Shown in pieces: positions 41,877 to 52,858 of a stretch of 64,000 nucleotides of DNA. The notes beneath the pieces were generated by a model, which worked only from the letters and a program-made list of their open reading frames with translations, did no database searches and was not told the origin of the DNA. Numbering within the stretch: position 1 is the stretch's first letter; the number at the start of each line of letters is the position of its first letter. The stretch is from Christensenellaceae bacterium (lineage in GTDB: Bacteria; Bacillota; Clostridia; Christensenellales; CAG-138): NCBI GenBank assembly GCA_031261085.1, contig JAISKB010000022.1:1-64000 (forward strand), read 5' to 3'. Position numbers and translations under genes: made by a program.

Positions 41877-42818
41877 TTAGTCTTCGCTGTGGCGCAGGCC
41901 CAGCCCCAAAGCGGTGAGCTTTTGCTGCACCTCCTCGAGCGACTTGCGGCCAAGGTTGCGCACCTTCATCATTTCTTCTTCGTTGCGCTGCACCAATTCA
42001 TCTACCGTGTTGATACCGGCGCGCTTTAGGCAGTTATACGAGCGGACGGAAAGCTCAAGCTCCTCGATGGTCATCTCGAGTATCTTCTCTTTCTTATCCT
42101 CTTCCTTCTCCACCAATATCTCTACGCCCTGCACATGCTCGGTGAGATTGATGAACAGCGAAAGATGCTCGGTAAGTATCTTGGCTGCCAGCGACACCGC
42201 CTCATCGGGCTTGATGGTGCCATCGGTCAATATCTCCAGCGAGAGCTTGTCGTAGTCGGTAATTTGGCCTACGCGGGTATCCTCAACGGTGAAATTCACC
42301 TTGCGAATCGGCGTGAATATGGAATCGACCGCGATTTGGCCGATAGGCATATCCGCCCGTTTGTTGCGCTCCGCCGCCACATAGCCGCGGCCGCTTTCCA
42401 GTATGATCTCCATATAGAGCCTGGCGCCGTCATCCAGCGTGGCAATATGCAGCTCGGGGTTCACGATTTCTACATCGCTATCCACCGTCATATCCCCCGC
42501 GGTCACCTCGCACGCGCCTACCGCATCGATGATGACCTTTTTGGGGCCGTTTGCGTGCATCTTTACGCACAGGTTCTTCAGGTTGAGGATGATTTCGGTT
42601 ACATCCTCCCGCACGCCTTCTACAGTGGAGAATTCGTGCAGCACGCTGTCGATCTTAACGGAAGATACCGCAACGCCGGGCAGAGAGGAAAGCAGAACCC
42701 TGCGCAGCGAGTTGCCCAGCGTGATGCCGAAGCCGCGTTCCAGCGGTTCCACGACAAACTTGCCATAGTCTTCGCCAAGTTCTACACATTCTATCTTGGG
42801 CCGTTCGATTTCTATCAT
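41877..42818 (-). CDS. rpoA: RNA polymerase alpha subunit
   Basis: 313 residues. N-terminal dimerisation domain ([26 protein letters not shown]), linker rich in Lys/Glu ([12 protein letters not shown]), and C-terminal DNA/activator-binding domain ([39 protein letters not shown]). Essential core subunit, in its usual place between rpsD and rplQ. Confidence 0.97.
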   Translation of the reverse strand: MIEIERPKIECVELGEDYGKFVVEPLERGFGITLGNSLRRVLLSSLPGVAVSSVKIDSVLHEFSTVEGVREDVTEIILNLKNLCVKMHANGPKKVIIDAVGACEVTAGDMTVDSDVEIVNPELHIATLDDGARLYMEIILESGRGYVAAERNKRADMPIGQIAVDSIFTPIRKVNFTVEDTRVGQITDYDKLSLEILTDGTIKPDEAVSLAAKILTEHLSLFINLTEHVQGVEILVEKEEDKKEKILEMTIEELELSVRSYNCLKRAGINTVDELVQRNEEEMMKVRNLGRKSLEEVQQKLTALGLGLRHSED

Positions 42819-42876
42819 TCACATATCCCCTCTCTTTGTTTGTTGCTCCGTCGATTAGGGCTGTACGCGCGTTTCA

Positions 42877-43506
42877 TTACCTGGAGTAGAACTCGACGAT
42901 GAGGTGCTCCTCAACGGTCAGGTCTATGTCGTCGCGCTGCGGCATCGCAATCACCTTGCCGGTGAGCGCGTCGGCATCAAGCTCCAGCCACTTGGGGATA
43001 GGCTTGGAAGCGCCCTGTTCGCGCAGTTCCTTCAAGCATTCCATATCGCGGCTGCGGTCTTTTACCGTGATGACCTGGCCGGACCTAACCAAAAAGCTCG
43101 CGATATCGACCTTGCCGCCATCCACACGGATATGCCCATGGTTCACCATTTGGCGCGCCATGGGGCGGCTATCGGCTAACCCTAAGCGGTATACGACGTT
43201 ATCCAACCTGCGTTCCAACAGAGAGAGCAGATTTTCGCCCGTAGCGCCGCGCATATTGGCAGCCATTTCATAGTATTTCCTAAACTGGGATTCCAATACA
43301 CCGTATGCGCGGCGGCACTTTTGCTTTTCACGAAGCTGGATGCCATACTCGCTTTGCTTCCTCTGGCGGGCTGCACCGTGCTGGCCGGGTATGGTGTGCC
43401 GCTTTACCACGGCGCACTTGGCGCTGTAGCACCGGTCGCCCTTGAGGAACAGCTTGACGCCTTCACGGCGGCACTGCCTGCAAACGGAATCTGTATATCT
43501 TGCCAT
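42877..43506 (-). CDS. rpsD: Ribosomal protein S4
   Basis: 209 residues, primary 16S binder. [26 protein letters not shown] begins with a Cys-containing N terminus (Cys9, Cys12, Cys26, Cys31), so a zinc-binding form is likely. The S4 RNA-binding domain follows ([27 protein letters not shown]). Start ATG 43506; a longer reading frame would overlap rpsK. In many bacteria S4 represses the alpha operon. Confidence 0.96.
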   Translation of the reverse strand: MARYTDSVCRQCRREGVKLFLKGDRCYSAKCAVVKRHTIPGQHGAARQRKQSEYGIQLREKQKCRRAYGVLESQFRKYYEMAANMRGATGENLLSLLERRLDNVVYRLGLADSRPMARQMVNHGHIRVDGGKVDIASFLVRSGQVITVKDRSRDMECLKELREQGASKPIPKWLELDADALTGKVIAMPQRDDIDLTVEEHLIVEFYSR

Positions 43507-43520
43507 ATCGTTTGCCCTCC

Positions 43521-43925
43521 TTAGACTCTTCTGCGCTTGGGCGGACGGCAACCGTTATGCGGTATGGGCGTCACGTCCTTGATCATGTTGACCTCCAGGC
43601 CGGCGCTCTGCAGCGCGCGGATAGCGGCTTCACGGCCGCTGCCGGGGCCCTTCACATATACCTCTACGGTGCGAAGGCCATGCTCCATCGCAGCCTTGGC
43701 TGCGGTTTCGGAGGCCATTTGCGCCGCGAAGGGCGTGCTCTTTCTGCTGCCGCGGAAGCCTAGGCCGCCGGCGGAAGCCCACGAAAGGGCGTTGCCCTGC
43801 AGGTCGGTGATGGTCACCATGGTGTTGTTAAAAGAGGAACGGATATGCGCAGCGCCACGCTCAATGTTTTTCTTCTCGCGACGCTTGCGGCTGGTCTTTT
43901 TGACCTTACCTTTTGCTGCTGCCAT
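43521..43925 (-). CDS. rpsK: Ribosomal protein S11
   Basis: 134 residues, platform protein near the mRNA exit. [28 protein letters not shown] and the C-terminal [15 protein letters not shown] are diagnostic. Start ATG preceded by AGGAGG, 14 bp after rpsM. Confidence 0.97.
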   Translation of the reverse strand: MAAAKGKVKKTSRKRREKKNIERGAAHIRSSFNNTMVTITDLQGNALSWASAGGLGFRGSRKSTPFAAQMASETAAKAAMEHGLRTVEVYVKGPGSGREAAIRALQSAGLEVNMIKDVTPIPHNGCRPPKRRRV

Positions 43926-43939
43926 CTTACAATTCCTCC

Positions 43940-44308
43940 TTACTTCTTACGGCCGCCCGCGCTGCGTTTGGGGCCCTTGCGGGTACGGGCGTTTTGCTTG
44001 GTGCTCTGGCCGCGCACGGGCAAGCCCTTGCGATGCCGCACGCCGCGGTAACAGCCAATTTCGATAAGGCGCTTGATGTTCAACGAGGTTTCACGCCTTA
44101 AATCGCCCTCAACCTTCACGTGGTGGTCGATATACTCTCTGAGTTTGTTCACGTCCGTTTCGGACAGATCCCGCACCCGGATATCAGGGTCCACGCCGGT
44201 TGCGGAAAGAATGTTGGAAGCGGTCTTACGGCCGATGCCAAAGATGTATGTCAGGCCGATCTCGACTCGTTTTTCCCTTGGCAGATCCACGCCGGATATA
44301 CGTGCCAT
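43940..44308 (-). CDS. rpsM: Ribosomal protein S13
   Basis: 122 residues, head protein contacting the P-site t[29 protein letters not shown] start, [25 protein letters not shown] end. ATG 44308 with GGAGGTAAT; a start 33 codons upstream lacks similarity. Confidence 0.97.
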   Translation of the reverse strand: MARISGVDLPREKRVEIGLTYIFGIGRKTASNILSATGVDPDIRVRDLSETDVNKLREYIDHHVKVEGDLRRETSLNIKRLIEIGCYRGVRHRKGLPVRGQSTKQNARTRKGPKRSAGGRKK

Positions 44309-44452
44309 GAATATTACCTCCGTACTTATTTGGGTTTTATATGCTACACCCGCCGGGAACCGCAGGCAGTTTTGCCGCGGCAGCCGCCCCAACGAGATTT
44401 TCTTCATTTGGAGCCCTGTGTTAGAGCCCCGGCTCTGCAGGGGAACTTACGT

Positions 44453-44804
<352 letters not shown>

Positions 44805-44805
44805 G

Positions 44806-45084
44806 CTATCCCTCCTCCAAAGTACTATCTTGATGGGTCAACGCGCGCAGTTCGCGGCGTATGTTCGCATCCGCGGCATCGCCGCGCAACAGCTGTGGTT
44901 CTACCCCATGCGCCTCCAGCTGGAGGTGCCTGCGCTTTTTGCGCTTGGGCTTATTTAGCTTGCGGGTGCGGCCATCGCAAAGCAGCAAATATTCCGCGCC
45001 CTCCTCGGCCACCACCACAAACCGTTTCCCCTTGCCCCGCCCCGCCGTTGCCACGGCGACGCGGCCAATGCTAGTTTTCGGCAT
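44806..45084 (-). CDS. KOW-domain RNA-binding protein
   Basis: 92 residues. The KOW core [21 protein letters not shown] (5-25) is followed by a basic stretch [11 protein letters not shown] and an acidic tail. Proteins of this L14e-like kind lie between map and infA in many Bacillota and are thought to bind rRNA. The start overlaps the end of map by 14 bp. Confidence 0.85.
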   Translation of the reverse strand: MPKTSIGRVAVATAGRGKGKRFVVVAEEGAEYLLLCDGRTRKLNKPKRKKRRHLQLEAHGVEPQLLRGDAADANIRRELRALTHQDSTLEEG

Positions 45085-45841
45085 AGGCGGCCTCCAGCGT
45101 TAACAGTTCGGGCTCGCCCTCGGTGATGACGATGGTGTTTTCGTAATGGGCGCTGGGCAATCCATCTTTGGTTATGACCGTCCAGCCATCGCTCAGCTGA
45201 TATACTTCCTTGCCGCCCATGTTGATCATGGGCTCAATCGCCAGCGTCATGCCCGGCACCAGCCGCACGCCATGCCCCATCGCCTTGCTCAAAAAGTTTG
45301 GCACATCGGGCGACTCATGCATATCCCGCCCTATGCCGTGGCCCACCAGCTCGCGCACCACGCCGTAGCCGTTGGCCTCGGCATGCGCCTGTATGGCGCC
45401 GGAAATATCGCTGATGCGATACCCCCGCTTGGCGAACTGAATGCCCGCAAAAAAACATTCTTTCGTGACCTGTACCAGCCTTTGCACCTCGGGCGTTACG
45501 CCGCCTACGCACAGCGTGCGGGCCGCGTCCCCGTGGAAGCCGTTTAGCTTGGCGCCCACATCCACACCCACGATATCGCCCTCACGAAGCTTGTAGCTGC
45601 CGGGTATGCCATGCACCACCTGTTCGTTCACGGAGGCGCATATGCTTTTGGGGTACCCGTACAGCCCCAAAAAGGACGGCTCCGCGCCATGGCTTCGGAT
45701 GCAATCCTCGGCGGCGGCATCGAGTTCGGCAGTGGTTACGCCGGGCTTTGCCAGCTCGGCCAACCGTTGCAGGGTATCGCCTACCACCCGCCCCGCGGCG
45801 CGCATCTTTTCGATATCCGCCGCATTTTTGATGGTCATCAT
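45071..45841 (-). CDS. map: Methionine aminopeptidase type I
   Basis: Removes the N-terminal Met from new proteins. 256 residues. Metal ligands in VGVDVGAKLNGFHGDAART (two Asp), GHGIGRDMHESPDVPN (His), LAIEPMINMG (Glu) and SAHYENTIVIT (Glu). Start at the first of two adjacent ATGs (45841), 8 nt from GGGAG. Between adk and the KOW gene. Confidence 0.96.
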   Translation of the reverse strand: MMTIKNAADIEKMRAAGRVVGDTLQRLAELAKPGVTTAELDAAAEDCIRSHGAEPSFLGLYGYPKSICASVNEQVVHGIPGSYKLREGDIVGVDVGAKLNGFHGDAARTLCVGGVTPEVQRLVQVTKECFFAGIQFAKRGYRISDISGAIQAHAEANGYGVVRELVGHGIGRDMHESPDVPNFLSKAMGHGVRLVPGMTLAIEPMINMGGKEVYQLSDGWTVITKDGLPSAHYENTIVITEGEPELLTLEAAYAEN

Positions 45842-45861
45842 CGCGTTTGCTCCCATGGCCA

Positions 45862-46488
45862 TCATTGCAGCTGTTCTAACAGCGCCGCAATTTCGGCTTG
45901 CACATCGGCGGGTTTACGATTGCCATCCACGTTGCGCAGCAAGCCCTTGCCTTCGTAGTATTGGATGAGCGGCTGCGTCTTTTCATTATACACCTGAATG
46001 CGGCTGGATACCGTATCGGGCTTATCATCATCGCGAATATACAGCGCGGCGCCGCATTTATCGCATGTGCTTTTATCGTACATGGCCACATGGAAGCCTG
46101 CCCCGCAGCCCGTGCACATACGCCGCCCGCTTATGCGTTCCACCAGCACCTGCTCCGGCACATCGATGTTGATGGCCAAATCGATGGTGGTGATGCCGCC
46201 CAGCGCATCGGCTTGCGCAATGGTGCGCGGGAAGCCATCTAGCAGGAACCCCGCGGTGCAGTCCGGCTGCTTGAGCCGGTTTTTGACCATGCCGATGATG
46301 ATATCATCGCTCACCAGCCCGCCCGCTTCTATCACCGATTTGGCCTTTTGGCCCAGCTCGGTGCCATCGCGCATCTCCTTGCGCAGCATATCGCCGGTGG
46401 AGATATGCGCAAGGCCAAACCGCTTGCAGATCGTTTCGGCCTGGGTGCCTTTGCCGGCGCCCGGAGGGCCTAAGAATACCAAATTCAT
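45862..46488 (-). CDS. adk: Adenylate kinase with zinc lid
   Basis: ATP + AMP to 2 ADP. 208 residues. P-loop GPPGAGKGTQ (7-16), DGFPRTIAQADAL, and a LID domain holding CTGCG and CDKCG, the four cysteines of the zinc-binding Gram-positive form. Its place after secY is standard. Confidence 0.97.
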   Translation of the reverse strand: MNLVFLGPPGAGKGTQAETICKRFGLAHISTGDMLRKEMRDGTELGQKAKSVIEAGGLVSDDIIIGMVKNRLKQPDCTAGFLLDGFPRTIAQADALGGITTIDLAINIDVPEQVLVERISGRRMCTGCGAGFHVAMYDKSTCDKCGAALYIRDDDKPDTVSSRIQVYNEKTQPLIQYYEGKGLLRNVDGNRKPADVQAEIAALLEQLQ

Positions 46489-46504
46489 CAGCTACCTCGC
46501 TCCA

Positions 46505-47764
46505 TTAACCCAAGAAGCCCTTATAATGCCGCATGAGCATCAGGCTCTCGAGCTGTTCGCTGGTTTCCAGCGCCACGTTTACGAGTATCAGCACGCTGGT
46601 GGGGCCAAACATGGAGTTCATCCCGAAGCCGTTCATAAACAACGCCGGGAATATCGCCAGCAGCATGAGGAAGAACGCGCCAAACAGCGTGAGGCGGTTG
46701 CAGATTTTGGCGAGGTAATCGCCCGTGGGCTTGCCCGGGCGTATACCGGGGATGAAGCCGCCGTTTTGCTGCAGGTTTTTGCTGATTTCCACCGGGTTAA
46801 AGGTGATGGCGCTGTAGAAGTAGGCGAAGCCCACAATCAGCAGAGCGTAAATCACATAGTACACCGGGGTACCGGCGGACAGATACTTTAGGTAAAACTG
46901 GTAGAAGCTGCCGTTGGGCCAAAACTGGCCTATCATGCCGGGCACCTGCATCAGCGTAACGGCGAATATCAGCGGCATAACGCCGTTGGCGTTCGCTTTG
47001 AGCGGGATGTGGGTTGCCTGGCCGCCATACATCTTGCGGCCCACAACGCGCTTGGCATACTGCACTGGGATGCGGCGAACCGCACGATCCACCAGCACGA
47101 CCAGCGCGATGATGGCCAGCGCTATCACGATCAGCGCGGGGATAATCCACCAGCGGTAGGTTGACGAGATAAACACGCCGCGGAATATGGATATGAACAC
47201 GCGCGGTACCTGCGAGCAGATGGAAGCGAATATCACGATGGAGATACCGTTGCCGATACCCTTTTCGGTGATGCGCTCACCCATCCATACCAAAAAGGCC
47301 GTGCCCGCCGTACATACGATACCGATGGTTACATACACATACCAGGCGGTGGATATGACCACGTCGCTGCCCAAGCCGATTACGATACCCACGCTCTGTA
47401 TCAGCGCAAGGCCGATACCGGTATAGCGGGTGATCTCCTCGAGCTTTTGGCGGCCGTCCTCTTCTTTAGAGAGACGCTCCAGCGAGGGGATGGCAATGGT
47501 GAGCAGCTGGATTACGATGGAGCCCGTGATATAGGGCGAAATACCCATCGCAAAAATCGTAAACTGGCCAAAGCTGCCGCCCGAGAGCAGATTGAGGAAG
47601 TTGAGGATGTCGTACTGCCCGGCTGCCTCCGCAATTTTGGTTGCGTCTACAAACGGCACGGGTATAAAGGAACCAAACCGATACACCATGATTAAAAGCA
47701 GCGTGAACAGCATCTTGGTGCGGATATCCTTGATATGCCAAGCATTGATGATGGTTTTAAACAT
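46505..47764 (-). CDS. secY: Protein translocase channel SecY
   Basis: 419 residues, ten membrane segments. LLIMVYRFGSFIPVPFVD, LLSGGSFGQFTIFAMGISPYITGSIVIQLL (plug region) and GIRPGKPTGDYL are diagnostic. ATG 47764 overlaps the rplO stop by one base (TGATG) and uses GAGGTGG in the rplO end, so the two are translationally coupled. Confidence 0.97.
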   Translation of the reverse strand: MFKTIINAWHIKDIRTKMLFTLLLIMVYRFGSFIPVPFVDATKIAEAAGQYDILNFLNLLSGGSFGQFTIFAMGISPYITGSIVIQLLTIAIPSLERLSKEEDGRQKLEEITRYTGIGLALIQSVGIVIGLGSDVVISTAWYVYVTIGIVCTAGTAFLVWMGERITEKGIGNGISIVIFASICSQVPRVFISIFRGVFISSTYRWWIIPALIVIALAIIALVVLVDRAVRRIPVQYAKRVVGRKMYGGQATHIPLKANANGVMPLIFAVTLMQVPGMIGQFWPNGSFYQFYLKYLSAGTPVYYVIYALLIVGFAYFYSAITFNPVEISKNLQQNGGFIPGIRPGKPTGDYLAKICNRLTLFGAFFLMLLAIFPALFMNGFGMNSMFGPTSVLILVNVALETSEQLESLMLMRHYKGFLG

Positions 47765-48204
47765 CAAACCACCTCAACACTTCCGCCTGCGGCCTCTATG
47801 GCTGCCTTCGCTGTCTCGGTGAACTTGGCAGCTTTAACATCCAATTTTTTGGTCAGCTCGCCGCGGCCCAATACCTTAAGGCCATCCTTTTCGATTTTGC
47901 TGATCACACCGCTCTGCTTAAGCAGCTCGGCGGTAACCACCGCGCCATCATCCAGCCTGTTGAGCGTTTCGATGTTGATGGTGGTGTATTCTTTAGCGAA
48001 TATGTTGGTGAAGCCGCGCTTAGGCAAACGGCGCGCAAGAGGCATTTGGCCGCCTTCGAAACCGTTCTTTTTGCTGCCGCTGCGGGCCTTTTGGCCCTTA
48101 TGGCCGTAGCCTGCCGTTTTGCCCAGGCCCGAGCCCGTACCGCGGCCAACGCGCTTTTTTGCGTGTGTAGAGCCTTCTTGGGGCCGTAATTCATGTAGTT
48201 TCAT
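47764..48204 (-). CDS. rplO: Ribosomal protein L15
   Basis: 146 residues. [21 protein letters not shown] with glycine-rich basic stretch ([22 protein letters not shown]) and [10 protein letters not shown] are typical. ATG 48204 with GGAGGTGCAT; a GTG six bases upstream lies within the ribosome site. Confidence 0.97.
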   Translation of the reverse strand: MKLHELRPQEGSTHAKKRVGRGTGSGLGKTAGYGHKGQKARSGSKKNGFEGGQMPLARRLPKRGFTNIFAKEYTTINIETLNRLDDGAVVTAELLKQSGVISKIEKDGLKVLGRGELTKKLDVKAAKFTETAKAAIEAAGGSVEVV

Positions 48205-48215
48205 ATGCACCTCCG

Positions 48216-48398
48216 TTATACTTCTTCGACCTTGACCAGGTGCTTAACCTTAAAAACCATGCCGCGGATACAAGCGTTATCGGGCTTGATAACGGTATGA
48301 TTGGTCTTGTGAAGGCCAAGAGCCTTCACAGTGGCCTTCTGGTCTTTGAGGGCGCCGATGGTGCTCTTTACGAGCGTAATTTGTAGGTTGTTAGCCAT
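48216..48398 (-). CDS. rpmD: Ribosomal protein L30
   Basis: 60 residues: [30 protein letters not shown], the short bacterial L30. Fifth to last of the spc block, between rpsE and rplO. Confidence 0.96.
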   Translation of the reverse strand: MANNLQITLVKSTIGALKDQKATVKALGLHKTNHTVIKPDNACIRGMVFKVKHLVKVEEV

Positions 48399-48411
48399 TG
48401 TTGCATCCTCC

Positions 48412-48915
48412 TTAGCCCAGGATATCTTCTACGGTTTTGCCGCGAAGTTTGGCGATTTCCTCGGCGGTGCGCAGCTGCGTTAAGCCATCGATGGTGGCCT
48501 TCACACAGTTTGCGGGGTTGTTAGAGCCAAAGCTCTTGGTGCGAATATCCTTCACACCCACCATTTCGAGCACCGCGCGCGCGGGGCCGCCCGCTATAAC
48601 GCCGGTACCTTCTTCGGCAGGCAGCATACGCACATGGCCCTTGCCAAACCGGCCCTCTACCGCATGCGGGATGCTGGTGCCCACGATAGGCACCTCTACC
48701 ATGTGACGCTTGGCGTCCTCTACCCCTTTGCGCACGGCTTCGGGGATTTCGGCCGCTTTGCCCATGCCCACACCAACGTGGCCGTTTTCATCGCCCACTA
48801 CCATGAGCGCGGAAAAGCGGAAGTTGCGGCCGCCCTTTACGACTTTGGCAACGCGGTTGATGGAAACAAGCCTCTCTTTTAAATCCAGTGCGGATGCATC
48901 AATACGTTTCTGCAT
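48412..48915 (-). CDS. rpsE: Ribosomal protein S5
   Basis: 167 residues, accuracy protein at the decoding site. [30 protein letters not shown] and [31 protein letters not shown] are diagnostic. AGGAGGTACAAC precedes the ATG. Confidence 0.97.
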   Translation of the reverse strand: MQKRIDASALDLKERLVSINRVAKVVKGGRNFRFSALMVVGDENGHVGVGMGKAAEIPEAVRKGVEDAKRHMVEVPIVGTSIPHAVEGRFGKGHVRMLPAEEGTGVIAGGPARAVLEMVGVKDIRTKSFGSNNPANCVKATIDGLTQLRTAEEIAKLRGKTVEDILG

Positions 48916-48926
48916 GTTGTACCTCC

Positions 48927-49295
48927 TTAGAATTCCAGCCCGGCTTTGCGGGCGGCTTCAGCCAGTTCGGCAATGCGGCCCGCATACAGGTACCCGCCAC
49001 GGTCGAACACGACCAGCTTGATGCCCTTTTCCACCGCGCGCTTGCCGATGAGCTCGCCCACCAGCTGCGCCGCTTGCTTTTTGTTTTTACCCTCGAGCTG
49101 ACCCTTTATTTCAGCATCCAGCGTAGATGCCGAAGCAATGGTATGGGAGGTTTCGTCGTTGATGACCTGCGCGTAGATGTTGTTGAGGCTGCGATATACG
49201 TTGAGCCGCGGACGCTCGTTCGTACCCACGATATGCCTGCGGGTGCGGTCGTGACGAGCCTTACGCACAGCGTTTTTATCGAGTTTTGAAATCAT
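48927..49295 (-). CDS. rplR: Ribosomal protein L18
   Basis: 122 residues, 5S rRNA binder. [35 protein letters not shown] and [26 protein letters not shown] match the family. Confidence 0.97.
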   Translation of the reverse strand: MISKLDKNAVRKARHDRTRRHIVGTNERPRLNVYRSLNNIYAQVINDETSHTIASASTLDAEIKGQLEGKNKKQAAQLVGELIGKRAVEKGIKLVVFDRGGYLYAGRIAELAEAARKAGLEF

Positions 49296-49317
49296 ACTGC
49301 TACTCCTTCTCTACGCA

Positions 49318-49857
49318 TTATTTGCCCGTCTTGCCTTCTTTGCGGCGGACGTGCTCGTTTTCGTAACGGATGCCCTTGCCCTTATAGGGTTCCGGCTCGC
49401 GTACCGCACGGATATCTGCCGCCACCTGGCCGACCTGCTGTTTGCTGATGCCCTTTACCACGATGCGAGTAGGGGCCGGTACTTCAAAAGAAATACCCTG
49501 GGGGGGCGCAACCTCAACGGGGTGCGAATACCCTACGTTGATCACCAGCGTGGTGCCCTGCATTTGCGCACGGTAACCTACGCCTACTATGTCGAGGTTC
49601 TTTTGGTAGCCATCCGTTACACCCACCACCATGTTGTTGACGAGGGAACGGGAAAGGCCGTGCAGCGCCCGGTGCTGCTTCGCATCGCTTGGACGCTTTA
49701 CGCTTAAAACGCCGTCTTCGATGGTGAGCTGCATCTCTTTGGAGATCTTTTCGCTCAACTCGCCCTTGGGGCCTTTTACAATCACGGTGTTATCGTCGCC
49801 GACCGTGATTGTCACTCCGCCGGGAATGTTGATCGGAAGTTTTCCGATTCGTGACAT
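49318..49857 (-). CDS. rplF: Ribosomal protein L6
   Basis: 179 residues near the factor-binding site. [18 protein letters not shown] at the start, two L6 repeats, and [25 protein letters not shown] at the end. AGGTGTAATCC precedes the ATG. Confidence 0.97.
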   Translation of the reverse strand: MSRIGKLPINIPGGVTITVGDDNTVIVKGPKGELSEKISKEMQLTIEDGVLSVKRPSDAKQHRALHGLSRSLVNNMVVGVTDGYQKNLDIVGVGYRAQMQGTTLVINVGYSHPVEVAPPQGISFEVPAPTRIVVKGISKQQVGQVAADIRAVREPEPYKGKGIRYENEHVRRKEGKTGK

Positions 49858-49958
49858 GGATTACACCTCCATTGTGTGAATTTGTTTTTTAATACCGCTG
49901 GGGAAGACGATGAACCATCCCCCTGGGAACCGCCACTGGTGCGGTGCCCGGCAATACT

Positions 49959-50357
49959 TTACCAGATATACGCGAGCACTTCGCCGCCAACGCCCTGCTT
50001 GCGGGCTTCCCTGTCGGTCATGATGCCGCGGGATGTGGATAGCACGGCTATGCCCAAGCCGTTGAGCACCCGGGGGATATTATCCCTGCGGGCATACACC
50101 CGTAAACCGGGCTTGGAGATGCGCTTGAGGCCGGTGATGACCTTGGCGCGGTTGGCGCCGTACTTGAGGTTGATGTGGATGCTTTTGGCCACGCCCTCCT
50201 CACGCACGTCAAACCCTTTGATGTAGCCCTCCTCGAGCAGGATCTCGGCGATCGCCTTTTTCACTGTGGAAAGGGGCACATCCACCTCATCGTGCCTAGC
50301 GATGAGAGCATTGCGGATACGAGTGAGCATATCAGCGATGGGATCAGTAGTAACCAT
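49959..50357 (-). CDS. rpsH: Ribosomal protein S8
   Basis: 132 residues. [26 protein letters not shown] and the end [26 protein letters not shown] are diagnostic; it binds the central 16S domain. ATG 50357 with AAAGGAGAC. About 100 bp separate it from rplF, an unusually wide gap for this block. Confidence 0.97.
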   Translation of the reverse strand: MVTTDPIADMLTRIRNALIARHDEVDVPLSTVKKAIAEILLEEGYIKGFDVREEGVAKSIHINLKYGANRAKVITGLKRISKPGLRVYARRDNIPRVLNGLGIAVLSTSRGIMTDREARKQGVGGEVLAYIW

Positions 50358-50379
50358 GATGTTGTCTCCTTTCTGCAGT

Positions 50380-50565
50380 TTACCAGCTCGCCTTGCGCAC
50401 GCCGGGAATCTCGCCTTTGTAAGCCATTTCGCGGAAGCAGATACGGCAGATGCCATACTTGCGCAGCACGCTGTGCGGCCGGCCGCAGATACGGCAGCGG
50501 GTATAAGCCCTGCTCGAAAACTTTGGCGCGCGAGATTGCTTTATTTTCATGCTAGTCTTAGCCAC
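50380..50565 (-). CDS. rpsN: Ribosomal protein S14, zinc type
   Basis: 61 residues, short S14Z form with two CxxC motifs (CRICG and CRICF at about 24-43). Sequence [22 protein letters not shown] then [17 protein letters not shown]. The zinc form supports Bacillota ancestry. Confidence 0.97.
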   Translation of the reverse strand: MAKTSMKIKQSRAPKFSSRAYTRCRICGRPHSVLRKYGICRICFREMAYKGEIPGVRKASW

Positions 50566-50583
50566 TATTGTCTTCCTCCTTCA

Positions 50584-51201
50584 TCAAGCCTGCGCAAAGG
50601 GCATGCCCAGCAAGCTGAGCAACGCTTTTGCTTCTTCATCGGTCTTCGCCGTGGTGACGAACACAATGTCCATACCGCGGGTCTTATCTACATCGTCGTA
50701 GTTGATCTCGGGGAAGATCAGTTGCTCCTTTACGCCCATGGCATAGTTGCCGCGGCCGTCAAAGCTGGCATCCGAAATGCCGCGGAAGTCGCGCACGCGG
50801 GGCAGCACGATATTCATCAGCTTGTCGGCGAAATAGTACATACGGTCGCCGCGCAGGGTGACCTTTGCACCGATGTTCATGCCTTCGCGCACCTTAAAGT
50901 TTGCAACGGACTTTTTGGCCTTGGTGACGACGGGCCTTTGCCCGGCGATAAGGCCCAGCTCGTTTACGGCGACCTCCAGCCCTTTGGCGTTGTCCTTTTC
51001 GGCGCCCAAGCCCATGTTCAGCACGATTTTATCGAGCTTTGGCACTTCGTTGGGGTTTTTATAGCCAAACTGTTCTTTCAGCTGCGGCACCACTTCGGAA
51101 GTATACCGGCCCTTGAGGCGAGGCGCTTCGGTAAAGGACTTGGCTTCCTGCTGTTGCTTCTTCTTGGCGGGTGCCGAAGACGCGCTTTCTTTCTTTGCCA
51201 T
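50584..51201 (-). CDS. rplE: Ribosomal protein L5 with N-terminal extension
   Basis: 205 residues. The core (from about residue 30: [35 protein letters not shown]) is normal L5, which binds 5S rRNA and contacts the P-site tRNA. Compared with the usual 179, about 25 extra residues lie at the front, Ala/Lys/Gln-rich ([19 protein letters not shown]). ATG 51201 with AGGAGGAAAAGAG; no internal ATG fits a shorter form. Confidence 0.95.
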   Translation of the reverse strand: MAKKESASSAPAKKKQQQEAKSFTEAPRLKGRYTSEVVPQLKEQFGYKNPNEVPKLDKIVLNMGLGAEKDNAKGLEVAVNELGLIAGQRPVVTKAKKSVANFKVREGMNIGAKVTLRGDRMYYFADKLMNIVLPRVRDFRGISDASFDGRGNYAMGVKEQLIFPEINYDDVDKTRGMDIVFVTTAKTDEEAKALLSLLGMPFAQA

Positions 51202-51218
51202 TCTCTTTTCCTCCTGCC

Positions 51219-51536
51219 TTAGTCGATATTCTTGCCGCACTTTTTGCAAACGCGGACCTTCTTGTCGCCCTCAAACGCGTGGGCAACGCGCGTGGCCTTG
51301 TTACACTTGGGGCAAATCAGCATCACGTTGGATGCGTTGATGGTGCCCTCTTTGTTGATGCGCCCGCCCTCTTCGCCCTCTTTGCGGGGCTTGGTGTGGC
51401 AGATGATCATATTTACGTTCTGCACGATCACGCGCTCGTTGCGGGGAAAAGCCGCCATGATCTTGCCCTTTTTGCCCTTATCCTTGCCGGTGATGACAAC
51501 GACGGTATCGTCTTTTTTTACATTGAGTTTGTTCAT
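51219..51536 (-). CDS. rplX: Ribosomal protein L24
   Basis: 105 residues, assembly initiator of the 50S subunit. KOW motif in [22 protein letters not shown]; the end contains [10 protein letters not shown] and CKKCGKNID, a Cys pair set typical of zinc-binding L24 forms. ATG 51536 with GGGAGGATGAG. Confidence 0.96.
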   Translation of the reverse strand: MNKLNVKKDDTVVVITGKDKGKKGKIMAAFPRNERVIVQNVNMIICHTKPRKEGEEGGRINKEGTINASNVMLICPKCNKATRVAHAFEGDKKVRVCKKCGKNID

Positions 51537-51550
51537 GCTCTCATCCTCCC

Positions 51551-51919
51551 TCAAAGCACTTCGGGCGCGAGGGATACGATTTTCATGTAATCCTTCTCGC
51601 GCAGCTCACGCGCTACTGGCCCGAAAATACGGGTGCCGCGGGGCTGCTTTTGGTCATTGATGATGACCGCGGCATTATCGTCGAAGCGGATGTGGCTGCC
51701 ATCCGAGCGGTGTGTGCCCGTTATGGTGCGCACGACGACCGCGCGGACAACATCCTTCTTTTTGACCGCGCCGCCGGGGGAAGCCGACTTGACGGAAGCG
51801 ACGATTACATCGCCGATGTTGGCGGTTTTACGGTGGGAGCCGCCCAGCACGCGGATGCACATAATCTCTTTGGCGCCGCTGTTATCCGCAACTTTCAATC
51901 TGGTTTGGGGTTGTATCAT
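51551..51919 (-). CDS. rplN: Ribosomal protein L14
   Basis: 122 residues. [29 protein letters not shown] and [28 protein letters not shown] are diagnostic. Sits at the subunit interface. Confidence 0.98.
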   Translation of the reverse strand: MIQPQTRLKVADNSGAKEIMCIRVLGGSHRKTANIGDVIVASVKSASPGGAVKKKDVVRAVVVRTITGTHRSDGSHIRFDDNAAVIINDQKQPRGTRIFGPVARELREKDYMKIVSLAPEVL

Positions 51920-51937
51920 ATCGGTCTCCTTCCTGGC

Positions 51938-52195
51938 TTACTTGGCCTTTTCGATAATTTCGACCATGCGCCAGCGCTTATCTTTGCTCAGCCGGCGGGT
52001 CTCCATAATTTTAACGGTATCGCCGATGCCACAGGCGTTCTCTTCGTCGTGTGCTTTAAACTTGCGGGTGCGGTTTACCATCTTGCCATAGAGGGGATGG
52101 CGCACCTTGGTCTTGATGGCGACCACAATGGTTTTATCCATTTTATCGCTGACCACCACGCCGGTTTGCGTTTTACGATAGCCTCTGTTTTCCAC
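51938..52195 (-). CDS. rpsQ: Ribosomal protein S17
   Basis: 85 residues, OB fold, binds the 5' domain of 16S r[31 protein letters not shown] and the MENRGYRK start are typical. Confidence 0.97.
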   Translation of the reverse strand: MENRGYRKTQTGVVVSDKMDKTIVVAIKTKVRHPLYGKMVNRTRKFKAHDEENACGIGDTVKIMETRRLSKDKRWRMVEIIEKAK

Positions 52196-52216
52196 GATGA
52201 TATTCTCCTTTCACCC

Positions 52217-52417
52217 TTACTCGGCCGCTTTGAGCTCACGCTCACACAGGAGCGTTTTTACTCGGGCGACATCCTTTTTGCATTCACGAATGCGCTGCGG
52301 GTTGGTGAGCTGGCCGGTGGCCAACTGGAAACGGAGGTTGAAAAACTCTTTCTTGAGCTCCTTTTCCTTGGAGATGAGCTCCTCGGTCGAAAGTTTTCTA
52401 AGTTCGTTAGCCTTCAT
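52217..52417 (-). CDS. rpmC: Ribosomal protein L29
   Basis: 66 residues, two-helix protein at the exit tunnel. [30 protein letters not shown] match. Its start overlaps the rplP end by 11 bp, with GGCGAGAG inside rplP as ribosome site. Confidence 0.96.
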   Translation of the reverse strand: MKANELRKLSTEELISKEKELKKEFFNLRFQLATGQLTNPQRIRECKKDVARVKTLLCERELKAAE

Positions 52418-52844
52418 TGCTCTCGCCTCCTGCCTCGGTCTCTTTCTTGAGGACTTTGCACTTGATGGGCAGCTTGTTCATGGCCAAGCGCAGCGCCTCG
52501 TGGGCGACTTCTTCTTCTACCCCGGCGATTTCAAACATAACGCGGCCGGGCTTTACAACGGCTACCCAATATTCCGGCGCGCCTTTACCAGAACCCATAC
52601 GGGTGCCGATAGGCTTGGCGGTTACGGGTTTATCGGGGAAAATCTTTATCCATACCTTGCCGCCACGCTTGATATAACGGGTCATGGCAACACGGGCCGC
52701 TTCTATTTGGTTGCTGGTTATCCAGCCGGGCTGCTGCGCCACAAGGCCGAAATCACCATATGCCACAAAGTTGCCGCGGTGGGCTGTGCCCTTCATGCGG
52801 CCACGGTGCACTCTCCTGTGCTTGACTCTCTTAGGCATCAACAT
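52407..52844 (-). CDS. rplP: Ribosomal protein L16
   Basis: 145 residues. [25 protein letters not shown] start, [24 protein letters not shown] and a short acidic tail. ATG 52844 with AAGGAGGCAA; longer readings fall in rpsC. Organises helices at the peptidyl-transferase centre. Confidence 0.97.
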   Translation of the reverse strand: MLMPKRVKHRRVHRGRMKGTAHRGNFVAYGDFGLVAQQPGWITSNQIEAARVAMTRYIKRGGKVWIKIFPDKPVTAKPIGTRMGSGKGAPEYWVAVVKPGRVMFEIAGVEEEVAHEALRLAMNKLPIKCKVLKKETEAGGESNEG

Positions 52845-52858
52845 GGTTATTTGCCTCC

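Noticed and set aside
49858..49958. Missing gene in the wide rplF-rpsH gap
   Set aside because: About 100 bp without a start plus ribosome site; all expected spc genes are already present.
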